A stretch of DNA of 48,430 nt from a virus. Below are positions 26,000 to 32,672 of this stretch, in pieces. The notes below the pieces were generated by a model. It was not told where the DNA came from and searched no databases. It was given only the letters and a program-made list of their open reading frames with translations. The stretch covers positions 1 to 48,430 of the IMG/VR virus record IMGVR_UViG_3300045051_000319; one strand, written 5' to 3'. The translations under genes were made by a program, and so were the position numbers. Within the stretch, counting starts at the first letter, position 1. Every line of letters begins with the position of its first letter.

Positions 26000-27184
26000 G
26001 TGTGCGCGATCGACTGCCCCGGCTGCGATCTCCCGGAGGGCTGCGGGAAGCCGTGGGACACGGAGTACGACGCGCCGGGGGTGTTCGGGAGGTGCTGGCG
26101 GAAGGGGGACTTAGTGGCCTGCTCGACGTACAAGTGGAAGCCGGAGAGGCGCCGCGAAGTCGAGTGTGCGCTCCGGGCGTCCAAGTCGCGGAAGGAAGCG
26201 GCGCAGCTTCTCGGCATCGGACTCGGTGCCCTCGACCACGCCGCGAACACCTACGGCTTCCCGATCGCGGAGACGCTGGGGACGGGGGCGGACGCGCCGA
26301 CGATCGACGCGCCTCCGTCCCCGGAACTCACGATCGACGAGCTGCTTGAGCAACGGGAACGCCGGTTCGCCCGGAAGACCCGGCACGAGGAAGCCCGGAA
26401 ACTGATCGGGGTGCGCATCAAGAGCAACGAACCGATCGGCATCGTCCATCTAGGCGATCCCCACCTCGACGACGACGGCACGGACATCCCCTGCATTCGG
26501 TCGCACATGGCGATCGTCAAGGCGACCCCGGGCCTCTACGTGGCGACGGTGGGCGACACCACGAACAACTGGATCGGCCGGCTCGCCAAGCTCTACGCGA
26601 TGCAGTCCACGTCACAGTCAGAGGCGTGGATGCTCGCGGAGTGGCTCATCGGGGAGGGACGGGGGAAGTGGCTGTACCTCGTCGGCGGCAACCATGACCT
26701 CTGGAGCGGGTCCGGCGATCCCCTGAAGTGGATCACGGCGCAGGCCGGCGCGCTCTACCAAGACTCGGAGGCCCGGGTCGCGCTCCGGTTCCCCAACGGG
26801 ACCGAGGTGCGGGTCAACTGCCGGCACGACTTCGCCGGCAACAGCCAGTGGAACCCGGCGCACGGGCCGATGAAGGCGGGGCTCCTCGGCTGTCGGGATC
26901 ACATCCTCATCGCCGGCCACAAGCACATCAGCGCGTACGGGATCCTGAAGGACCCCGAATCCGGCACGGTGCTCCATTCCATCATCGTCGCGGGCTACAA
27001 GGTGTTCGACCGCTTCGCCCGAGACAAGGGGTTCCGAGACCAGCGGATCAGCCCCTCATGCTGCACGGTCATCGACCCCCGGCTTGCGGCCGACCATCCC
27101 GGACTCGTCAAGGTGTTCTGGGACCCGCATGAAGGGGCCGAGTACCTGACGTGGCTGCGAGGCCGCCAGCGCGCGGCAGCGTGA
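26000..27184 (+). CDS. Calcineurin-like metallophosphoesterase with N-terminal Cys and HTH-like region
   Basis: This 394-residue protein has all metal motifs of the superfamily: D153-x-H155, D186 in VGDTTNNW, N231-H232 in GGNHD, H276 in CRHDF and H307-x-H309 in AGHKHISAYG. The first 42 residues hold six Cys in CxxC-like spacing, and residues 63-88 (SRKEAAQLLGIGLGALDHAANTYGFP) look like a helix-turn-helix. DNA or nucleotide phosphodiesterase activity is likely. It is the last rightward gene before attP, a usual place for cargo gained by imprecise excision. Confidence 0.82.
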   Translation: MCAIDCPGCDLPEGCGKPWDTEYDAPGVFGRCWRKGDLVACSTYKWKPERRREVECALRASKSRKEAAQLLGIGLGALDHAANTYGFPIAETLGTGADAPTIDAPPSPELTIDELLEQRERRFARKTRHEEARKLIGVRIKSNEPIGIVHLGDPHLDDDGTDIPCIRSHMAIVKATPGLYVATVGDTTNNWIGRLAKLYAMQSTSQSEAWMLAEWLIGEGRGKWLYLVGGNHDLWSGSGDPLKWITAQAGALYQDSEARVALRFPNGTEVRVNCRHDFAGNSQWNPAHGPMKAGLLGCRDHILIAGHKHISAYGILKDPESGTVLHSIIVAGYKVFDRFARDKGFRDQRISPSCCTVIDPRLAADHPGLVKVFWDPHEGAEYLTWLRGRQRAAA

Positions 27185-27225
27185 CCCCTCGCCCGCGGCG
27201 AGTTTGCGGCAGACCCGGAAACGGA

Positions 27226-27255
27226 ACGGGGGCCCCGATCGCTCGGAACCCCCGT
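27226..27255. terminator. Hairpin between the late genes and attP
   Basis: ACGGGGG at 27226-27232 pairs with CCCCCGT at 27249-27255 around a 16-base loop, followed by ATTTA on the plus strand. It sits 40 bases after the last rightward gene and faces the end of the leftward int operon. It may stop transcription from either side. The U-tract is poor, so confidence is moderate. Confidence 0.5.
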
Positions 27256-27261
27256 ATTTAC

Positions 27262-27311
27262 TGGCTCCCCAGGCAAGACTCGAACTTGCGACCCGGTGAT
27301 TAACAGACACC
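27262..27311 (-). other. 3' part of a tRNA-Asn(GUU) gene, attP core
   Basis: Read on the minus strand, this is an anticodon arm with loop CTGTTAA (anticodon GUU), a variable loop, a perfect five-pair T stem around TTCGAGT, the 3' acceptor strand CTGGGGA, discriminator G and CCA. The D arm and 5' acceptor strand are missing, so it is not a working tRNA. One T-T mismatch closes the anticodon stem. Phages that integrate into tRNA genes carry just this part so that the host gene is rebuilt. Confidence 0.85.
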
Positions 27312-27416
27312 GTAGGGGACTAGTCCCGCGCCATTTCTGGCGGAAATGGGCCGATCCCGGCCCCTGAGAGTCACCCTGTTTCCCCCTCGGACGGCAGGTT
27401 TACGGCAGACCCTCGC

Positions 27417-28457
27417 CTAGAGGGGGGCTCCGACGCTCCGGCGGCGCTCGGTGGCGCGGAGCGCGTGGAGATACTTCTCCGTCGTCTTGATGCTGGCGTG
27501 GCCCATCCGCTCTTGGAGCCCGCGGAGATCGCCCGTGTTCCGCAGGTAGACGGTGGCGTAGGTGTGCCGGAGTTCGTGCGCGGAGTAGGGCTCGACGCCC
27601 GCCGCCTTGCAGGCGCACCGGAGGCGGTGGTCGAACTGGCCCGCCTCGTCATCGGGGACGCCGCCAAGGTCGAGGAGCTTCCGCGCCGCCCCCACGGTTC
27701 GCATCGACACGGGAATGGTCCTGGCGCGTCGCCGCTTCGTCCTGGGGACGTGAATGCCGCCCGGTCGAAGGTCCGAGGGGGCCATGCGCGCGAGCTCGCC
27801 ATAACGCAGCCCAGAGCCTAGGACGACCTCCGCGGCAAGCCGCCACTTCGGGAGCAGTTCCGCGTTGACCGCGCGCCACACCTTCTCCGGGATCTCGTGC
27901 GGCGCGTTCGCCCCCTCATCTTCGCGTAGGAGGGCGACCTTGGTGTCCGCGTCGTTCGTCGTGATGCCCTCGGATCGAGCCCAGGTCATCAGGGCTTTGA
28001 GGGCGGCCAGGTCGCGATTGACGGCGGGGCGGCCCACCTTCCGGCCCGCAACGCCCCCGTCCGCGCGCCACGCCATGTAGGCGCGCACGTCGGAGTCGGT
28101 GAAGGTGTCGAGGTTGGGGAAGAGGCGACTTGTACCGAGGTTATCGAAGTACCCGCCTTGCTTCTCGACGTGGCCGGGGCTGTTCTGCGCGGTCAGCGCG
28201 GAGAAGCGGAGGTAGCCTTCGACCGCCGACCCCCAACGAGACGACGCGCCAGCAGTCGGAAGGACGGAACGGGGGTTGCGCTCCCAGCGGCGATAGACCT
28301 CGGCCGCGGCGATCGGATCGACACAACCCGTGCTCCGGCGGAACCGGGCGCGGCCGGGGAGGGTGCGGTCGATGTAGTGGTAGCCGCCATCGGTGTAGCC
28401 GACGACGACGCCGTTGAGCTTCCAGGGCTTGCGGGAAGACCGCGCCTTGCGAGGCAC
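27417..28457 (-). CDS. int: Tyrosine-family site-specific integrase
   Basis: The 346-residue recombinase has the full active site: Arg218 in GSGLRYGELARM, Lys241 in the beta-hairpin, His294-x-x-Arg297 in SAHELRH, His320 in RMGHASIKTTEKY and Tyr329. Residues 75-180 are the core-binding domain and the basic N terminus probably binds arm sites. I chose GTG 28457 because GAGGAG lies eight bases upstream; longer starts run into the xis-like gene. It is the last gene of the leftward operon and lies next to attP. Confidence 0.93.
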   Translation of the reverse strand: MPRKARSSRKPWKLNGVVVGYTDGGYHYIDRTLPGRARFRRSTGCVDPIAAAEVYRRWERNPRSVLPTAGASSRWGSAVEGYLRFSALTAQNSPGHVEKQGGYFDNLGTSRLFPNLDTFTDSDVRAYMAWRADGGVAGRKVGRPAVNRDLAALKALMTWARSEGITTNDADTKVALLREDEGANAPHEIPEKVWRAVNAELLPKWRLAAEVVLGSGLRYGELARMAPSDLRPGGIHVPRTKRRRARTIPVSMRTVGAARKLLDLGGVPDDEAGQFDHRLRCACKAAGVEPYSAHELRHTYATVYLRNTGDLRGLQERMGHASIKTTEKYLHALRATERRRSVGAPL

Positions 28458-28648
28458 CGCTCGTACTCCTCGACTGCCGAGAGGGCGACGCGACGATCCG
28501 CCCCCACCGTGATGCCGGAGTAGACACCGAGGCGCGTCATTTCGTCCAGCGCCCGGTAGACGCTCGACTTGGAGCAGTCCCACCGCCCCATGAGGGAGCG
28601 GGCCGAAAGGAATCGGGCCAGGGCCGGGATGGCGACCGACCCCGACAC
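28193..28648 (-). CDS. Excisionase-like helix-turn-helix protein overlapping int
   Basis: From GTG 28648 the frame encodes about 70 residues with a winged-helix/MerR-like pattern: FLSARSLMGRWDCSKSSVYRA (turn and recognition helix), a beta wing and SAVEEYERCLARR. This is the layout of phage excisionases. The start shares one base with the upstream stop (TAGTG). The frame then continues, low in complexity, to 28193, overlapping int by 265 bases, so the C-terminal 80 residues may be tolerated read-through sequence. The int ribosome site lies inside its Glu-Glu codons. Confidence 0.62.
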   Translation of the reverse strand: MSGSVAIPALARFLSARSLMGRWDCSKSSVYRALDEMTRLGVYSGITVGADRRVALSAVEEYERCLARRGLPASPGSSTASSSATPMAATTTSTAPSPAAPGSAGARVVSIRSPRPRSIAAGSATPVPSFRLLARRLVGGRRSKATSASPR

Positions 28649-28812
28649 TACTCGTGGCCCCCCGCGACGTACTGCCGCAACGCTCGCCACGCGCCGACCG
28701 AATGGCCGATCTGGTAGCCAGCCCAGAAGGCCACGCCGATCGCGGCGAGGATGAACGTCAGCGCCGTCCAGTGCATCGGGGTCGCCAGAGTACAGACGCA
28801 TTCCGGAGTCAC
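28648..28812 (-). CDS. Small single-pass membrane protein
   Basis: A 54-residue product from GTG 28812 (overlapping the upstream stop as GTGA), or 42 residues from ATG 28776. It has two Cys near the start, one membrane helix (TALTFILAAIGVAFWAGYQIG) and a short basic tail. Its stop shares a base with the xis-like start. The role is unknown; small inner-membrane proteins in early operons may exclude other phages. Confidence 0.6.
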   Translation of the reverse strand: MTPECVCTLATPMHWTALTFILAAIGVAFWAGYQIGHSVGAWRALRQYVAGGHE

Positions 28813-28931
28813 GGCGTCCCCCGGGAGCGCGAGGAGGCGGAAGAAACAGCAGATTTCGCACAGCGACTCGGCGCCGGGCGTTCATCCCCGACGACCGATT
28901 CCGACGCGGTTGGTAGCGGTTCCGAGCGCAT
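28809..28931 (-). CDS. Possible 40-residue Ser-rich peptide
   Basis: The frame starts at ATG 28931, sharing one base with the upstream stop (TGATG), and ends in a GTGA overlap with the membrane-protein gene. Coupling at both ends is its only support. The sequence is Ser/Arg-rich without structure and has no recognised family. Confidence 0.38.
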   Translation of the reverse strand: MRSEPLPTASESVVGDERPAPSRCAKSAVSSASSRSRGTP

Positions 28932-29170
28932 CACGGAAGAATCCAAGCAGACGACGGCCGCGCAGCGGCTACCTGCGCGATCCGCTTCGCCGCGTCCCTC
29001 TCGTCTCCGTCCACCAGGGGTTGCCGCACGATCTGGACGGCCTCCTGCATTCCATCTCGCCACCCCTCGTGAGCGACGAGTTTCAAGATGATCGCCAACC
29101 CCGGCGCCTGTTCAGGTTGCAGGCCGGACGCTTGGGCCAGAATGCGCGCTGCGGTGTCCAGATCCATCAT
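28931..29170 (-). CDS. Small helical hypothetical protein
   Basis: The 79-residue product starts at ATG 29170 with GAGGAG seven bases upstream. It is helical and acidic then basic (DLDTAARILAQASGLQPEQAPG, WRDGMQEAVQIVRQPLVDG). No Cys, no membrane segment, no recognised family. It lies in the leftward early operon. Confidence 0.65.
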   Translation of the reverse strand: MMDLDTAARILAQASGLQPEQAPGLAIILKLVAHEGWRDGMQEAVQIVRQPLVDGDERDAAKRIAQVAAARPSSAWILP

Positions 29171-29181
29171 GATCGTGCTCC

Positions 29182-29244
29182 TCAAATGCCGCGGTTGGTG
29201 ATCGTGAACGAGCGGTCGGCGGCGACGGTCGCTCGGTACTTCAT
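29182..29244 (-). CDS. Possible 20-residue peptide, coupled
   Basis: ATG 29244 overlaps the upstream stop as ATGA and opens 20 codons (MKYRATVAADRSFTITNRGI). The ribosome site of the next gene begins within its stop codon region. It may be a real micro-protein or a coupling leader. Confidence 0.4.
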   Translation of the reverse strand: MKYRATVAADRSFTITNRGI

Positions 29245-29519
29245 GAAGTCAGATCCTCGCCCTTCGGCGTCGTGTCGTCGGCCCCCAGTGCTCGGCGGGC
29301 GCACGCGAACGCTGTGTGCGTCATTCCATCGAGGCTCTCGACTCGTCCCGTCGTGTGCGACTCCAGCCAGAAGTGACCGCACTTGCAGCAGACCCCGTGC
29401 GATCGGTGCTCGTCGCACATGCCCAGAAACCCCACCATGGGCTTGCTCACCGGCTTGCCGCAGAGGCCGCCCGCGCCCGCGACGCAGCATCGACTCCAGC
29501 GATGGTCCCAGCGGCTCAT
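29241..29519 (-). CDS. Cys-rich zinc-binding protein
   Basis: The 92-residue protein has nine Cys, including CxxH-like MCDEHRSHGVCCKCGHFWLES, which reads as a zinc ribbon. The ATG at 29519 overlaps the upstream stop as ATGA. The C-terminal CARRALGA motif is encoded by a 16-base sequence repeated in the gene at 29751. Function unknown; it could bind nucleic acid or a host protein. Confidence 0.68.
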   Translation of the reverse strand: MSRWDHRWSRCCVAGAGGLCGKPVSKPMVGFLGMCDEHRSHGVCCKCGHFWLESHTTGRVESLDGMTHTAFACARRALGADDTTPKGEDLTS

Positions 29520-29746
29520 CGGGTCGACCCCCGGCACCGCTTGCACTGAGAGATGGACCGCAGCCGACCAGCCAGCCTCCGAAGCCCGAACGCTCGCAGC
29601 GGCTTGACCTTGCGGCACTTGGGACAGAGCATCGTGACGTAGACCGGGCGACCGTCCGCGTTGAACAGGGCGGTGGAGATGGGCCGCTGCGGGGCTCGCG
29701 TCGGCGGGTAGACGTGGCGACCCGGCGGTACGACGTAATCGCTCAT
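29516..29746 (-). CDS. Small basic zinc-ribbon protein
   Basis: This 76-residue protein ends in a CPKCRKVKPLRAFGL ... QCKRCRG pair of knuckles on a strongly basic background, similar to the N-terminal ribbons of HNH-type phage proteins but without a nuclease motif. It starts at ATG 29746, four bases after the upstream stop. Nucleic-acid binding is likely. Confidence 0.65.
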   Translation of the reverse strand: MSDYVVPPGRHVYPPTRAPQRPISTALFNADGRPVYVTMLCPKCRKVKPLRAFGLRRLAGRLRSISQCKRCRGSTR

Positions 29747-29750
29747 GCCG

Positions 29751-30269
29751 TCACTCACGGCCGTCCTCCTTCGTCGGGGGCAGTGCTCGGCGGGCGGCGG
29801 CGAGCGCGGCGTCGATTCCGCAGTTCTTTCGGTGCTGCGCCGGGCCGTCCCCCCATGTGATGCGCCCGCACTCGCGGCACCGGGCATAGGACTGTCCGAA
29901 GCGAGGGTCCCCCCTGTCCTCTTCCCCGTTGAGCGTCGAACGGATGATGCCCCACCGGGCGAGCGCCTCGCGTGCGTCGCGGAGCGCGGCGTTCGCGGCG
30001 TCGCGCGCCCGCATCACGACCTCTAGGCAGGAGACGTGCGGTACGGCCCGCGAGAGGCGGGATAAGGCGCGGCGTTGAGCGGTCATGCTGGCGTCGCCAC
30101 GGGACAGCCACTCTCCGCTGTCGAAGTGGCGCTGCACCTTCTCCGCGGCCCTCGCCACCGCGAGCAGGGCGTGGAGTTCGCGCTCCGCCTGCTTCACGTC
30201 CGCGGGGCGCTTCGGATCCCAGCGCACGAGAGCCCGCAGCGTCGGCGCGATCTGCTCGGCGGGCGTCAT
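29751..30269 (-). CDS. Helical protein with C2HC zinc knuckle
   Basis: The 172-residue product has long helices (residues 1-120) followed by CRECGRITWGDGPAQHRKNC, a C-x2-C-x11-H-x4-C knuckle, and a short helix with the ARRAL motif. The ATG at 30269 overlaps the stop of the upstream gene as ATGA. I do not recognise a family. Confidence 0.65.
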   Translation of the reverse strand: MTPAEQIAPTLRALVRWDPKRPADVKQAERELHALLAVARAAEKVQRHFDSGEWLSRGDASMTAQRRALSRLSRAVPHVSCLEVVMRARDAANAALRDAREALARWGIIRSTLNGEEDRGDPRFGQSYARCRECGRITWGDGPAQHRKNCGIDAALAAARRALPPTKEDGRE

Positions 30270-30490
30270 GGCTTCGTCTCCCCCGTGCAGGCGTGCTTCT
30301 CGTCTCGGTAGACGATCTGCTCGCCGCACACCGCGCAGTAGGTCGGGTGCCGCCACTTGCGCGGCAGGGGCGTGACCGTCGCGGGCGGGTTCGTGAGCGC
30401 GTCTAGCCCCGCCTTGATCTCCTCGATCGTGAGTCGGGGGTGCTCCTTGCACGGCTGTCCGTTGGCGCACTCCCAGCAATCGGCGCTCAT
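30266..30490 (-). CDS. Small protein with two zinc knuckles
   Basis: The 74-residue product starts MSADCWECANGQPCKEHPRLT and later has TYCAVCGEQIV, giving two CxxC pairs, plus a helix (IEEIKAGLDAL). ATG 30490 overlaps the stop of the large zinc protein as ATGA. Function unknown. Confidence 0.66.
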   Translation of the reverse strand: MSADCWECANGQPCKEHPRLTIEEIKAGLDALTNPPATVTPLPRKWRHPTYCAVCGEQIVYRDEKHACTGETKP

Positions 30491-31710
30491 GGCGTCTCCA
30501 GGGCGGCGCGCAGGGCGCGGGCGCAATCAATGAGAACCGGGCACCAGATCGCCTGTTCCTCGGTCCACGCGCGGCCCACGACGACTTTGCGCTCCCACTC
30601 CTCGGCCAGCGACAAGACGCGGGCGAGGCGGTCCCGCAGCCCTGCGACGGAGGCCAGGAGGGCGGCGCGGGCGGCGGTGCGTCGCTCCATCGGCTTGCTC
30701 ATCAGCGTCACGGCAGCCTGGGCCGAAGCGGCCGCAAGCGCGTCCACCAGCCGCTCGATCTCGTCCGGCGCGGCCTCGGGGGTTCGCACCGCATCGCGTG
30801 GAGCCACGGCCTCCAGCATCTCCGCGAGGGTGTGCCGACACTCCACGAGCCCGCAGATGGGGCAGGACTGCTTCGCGATCTCGTCCGGCGGCGCGGCGTC
30901 CGGCGGGGGCGCTCGGACGGGAATCACACCCGGCCACGGAGACAGCGGTTCACGCTGGCGTCGTGCCTCCTCGCTGATGGGGGGCGGTCGTTTCTGCGCG
31001 GCGTCCGGCGCGGCGGCGGCCCCGGTCGGTGCAGGCAGGCGCTCACCGTTGACGACCGGGCGGATCAGCAGCACGTCTAGGTACTCGCCCACCTCCGCCA
31101 TCGTGCGACGGCAGAACACGCACGCCGGGTTGTTGCACTGTTCTCCTTCGAGGCGGAGGCACTGATCACAGATACGGATCGTGTGCTCCCGGACGGGCGG
31201 CTCCTCAGGGGTCGGCGCCTGCATGTCACAATCGTCACAGGCGCCATCCGGGATCGGCACGCCCTCGGGCGCCTGAAGCGTGCAGTGGTCGCCCTCACGG
31301 TTGGCGCACGGCTCGTCCGGCGGCGCGGCGTCCGGCGCGGCGGCGGCGGCGCGCTCACACCGCTTTCGCGTATGAACGATCCGGGTGAGCGGGTCCGTCG
31401 CGCTCGCGTCAGGGGACGGGTTCCGCCACAGCGTCACCGCTCCGCACTTGCAGCGGTCCGGCGAGTCGGGAGGGCCCGGCGGGCGCGGCGCGGCGGCGGA
31501 CTCCGCATCAGGGCAGTTGTGCAGCAGCCACACATGCTTGCACCCCGGACAGATCCACTTCGCGCCGCCATCGTGGACGAGGTCCAGACCGCACACCGCG
31601 CACCAGCCGCCCTTTCCACCTTCGAGCCCAGGGGGTCGGCGCGGCGCGGGCGCCCCCGCGGAGACCCCGGTTTCACTCTCATTCTTCAGGAAGCCTTCGT
31701 CCGGCGTCAT
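30487..31710 (-). CDS. Large multi-zinc-knuckle protein, unknown function
   Basis: The 407-residue protein has at least 21 Cys arranged in separate modules: C37/C40 with C54/C57, C87/C89, C135/C143, C158/C161, C181/C184 with C192/C197/C200, and C283/C286/C291 with H293. They are joined by disordered PDAAPPDE-type linkers; a helical domain fills residues 300-407. Two linkers are encoded by an identical 26-base sequence (30880-30905, 31312-31337). It reads as a concatenation of small zinc proteins like its neighbours. No catalytic motif is visible. ATG 31710 overlaps the upstream stop. Confidence 0.7.
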   Translation of the reverse strand: MTPDEGFLKNESETGVSAGAPAPRRPPGLEGGKGGWCAVCGLDLVHDGGAKWICPGCKHVWLLHNCPDAESAAAPRPPGPPDSPDRCKCGAVTLWRNPSPDASATDPLTRIVHTRKRCERAAAAAPDAAPPDEPCANREGDHCTLQAPEGVPIPDGACDDCDMQAPTPEEPPVREHTIRICDQCLRLEGEQCNNPACVFCRRTMAEVGEYLDVLLIRPVVNGERLPAPTGAAAAPDAAQKRPPPISEEARRQREPLSPWPGVIPVRAPPPDAAPPDEIAKQSCPICGLVECRHTLAEMLEAVAPRDAVRTPEAAPDEIERLVDALAAASAQAAVTLMSKPMERRTAARAALLASVAGLRDRLARVLSLAEEWERKVVVGRAWTEEQAIWCPVLIDCARALRAALETP

Positions 31711-31943
31711 TCGTCGGCCCTCGCGGTAGGTGTTGGCTGGACGGTATGCGCCGGGTTCACCATGCATTCCCCGGTGTGCTGGTGACGGACGAGGCGCCCC
31801 CTGCACTCGGGGCATGGCTTGGCGTCAGGGCCGGCTTGCTGTTCGGGCCAGCACCGCAGATCCCCGGTGCGCTCCGCGAGCAGGCGGCGGTACTTCTCAT
31901 CGTCCCCGCCCGCATCGGCCCAGCACTTCTCGCACGCGCTCAT
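31707..31943 (-). CDS. Small Cys-rich protein
   Basis: The 78-residue product has an N-terminal CEKC pair and a second CPECRGRLVRHQHTGEC knuckle. ATG 31943 overlaps the stop of the HNH-like gene as ATGA, and its own stop overlaps the next start. Probably zinc-binding; function unknown. Confidence 0.65.
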   Translation of the reverse strand: MSACEKCWADAGGDDEKYRRLLAERTGDLRCWPEQQAGPDAKPCPECRGRLVRHQHTGECMVNPAHTVQPTPTARADE

Positions 31944-32452
31944 CGCTCCCCCTCCGCGCGAGCGGCCCCGCGCGCCTCTGGGTGCTGCGCGAATTCCAGC
32001 GCCAGGGCTCGCTCGCACCGCGCCATCTGCTCGCCGTAGCCGTGGACGTAGCAGTGGCGCTTGAACCGCTCGATCCAGTGGGCGCGGTCCGGGTCGTTCG
32101 CGGTCTTGTTGTCGTGGTGGAACTTGCAGAGGTGCCAGACCGTCTCGACCGACTCCTCGGCCTTGCCGCGCCCCCAGAAGTGATCGTGCTCCGTCGCCTC
32201 GTTCATGCAGTACACGCCCGCGAAAGCGTGCTCGCAGCCCCCGCCGCTCCGGGCGTCCACCTCGGCGTAGACCTTCCGCTGCCGCCGCTGCGCTGCGGTC
32301 TCGCGCTCCCGCTTCCGGGTGGCTCCGGGACGCTGCGACCGCGGCGCTTTGACTTTCGGCTTGGAGGCGGCGGCCTTGAGCACCCGATCCGCCCACGCTT
32401 CCGCGAGCGCCGGGTGCTCCTTGATCGCCGTGGCGAGCTGCTTGTGGTTCAT
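31940..32452 (-). CDS. HNH-type nuclease-like protein
   Basis: The 170-residue protein has a basic helical N terminus and a C-terminal HNH-like core: CEHAFAGVYCMNEATEHDHFWGRG followed by WHLCKFHHDNKTAN. The D-H pair and the downstream H-H-D-N match the beta-beta-alpha metal finger. It sits next to the ERF/exonuclease pair, so a role in recombination or DNA processing is plausible. Start ATG 32452. Confidence 0.68.
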   Translation of the reverse strand: MNHKQLATAIKEHPALAEAWADRVLKAAASKPKVKAPRSQRPGATRKRERETAAQRRQRKVYAEVDARSGGGCEHAFAGVYCMNEATEHDHFWGRGKAEESVETVWHLCKFHHDNKTANDPDRAHWIERFKRHCYVHGYGEQMARCERALALEFAQHPEARGAARAEGER

Positions 32453-32454
32453 GG

Positions 32455-32661
32455 CTAGAACCCGCCGCCCTCGGTCTTCTCCTTCGGCGGCACGAGCACG
32501 AGCTCGTTGATCCCGCCGATGATCTGGAGGGCGTCCACCTTCACGTTGAACCCGCCCAGCTTGTTCGGGAAGGCGGCGCCGATCCGGTTCCACCGGGACT
32601 TCTCGTTCCCGTCGCGGTCCTGGTACTTCGTCACGATGCACACGTCGAGGCGGTCTGCCAT
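32455..32661 (-). CDS. Small conserved-looking protein of the recombination cluster
   Basis: The 68-residue product (MADRLDVCIVTKYQDRDGNEK to LVLVPPKEKTEGGGF) is beta-rich and is preceded by AGGAG five bases before ATG 32661, inside the end of the ERF gene. Similar small proteins accompany recombination or ssDNA-binding genes in some phages and plasmids, but I cannot assign a function. Confidence 0.65.
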   Translation of the reverse strand: MADRLDVCIVTKYQDRDGNEKSRWNRIGAAFPNKLGGFNVKVDALQIIGGINELVLVPPKEKTEGGGF

Positions 32662-32672
32662 GGTCGCTCCTG

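Larger units (their letters stand above)
27202..27412. other. attP: attP region: tRNA-derived core, direct-repeat arm sites and dyads
   Basis: The core is a 50-base tRNA fragment (27262-27311). It is flanked by direct repeats GTTTGCGGCAGACCC (27202-27216) and GTTTACGGCAGACCC (27398-27412), differing at one base, which are good candidates for integrase arm-type sites. Between them lie a perfect 12-bp palindrome GGGACTAGTCCC (27316-27327) and the inverted repeat CCATTTC/GAAATGG (27331-27337/27343-27349). The integrase gene ends five bases after the right arm. No gene is seen in 27185-27416. Confidence 0.82.

Noticed and set aside
27262-27345. A complete tRNA-Asn gene
   Set aside because: The T arm, acceptor 3' strand and anticodon loop are present, but no D arm or matching 5' acceptor strand follows at the right distance. 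It is a partial copy used as the attachment core.
28458-28583. A longer integrase start at 28583
   Set aside because: It would overlap the HTH region of the xis-like gene in another frame, and the GTG at 28457 has GAGGAG at the correct distance.
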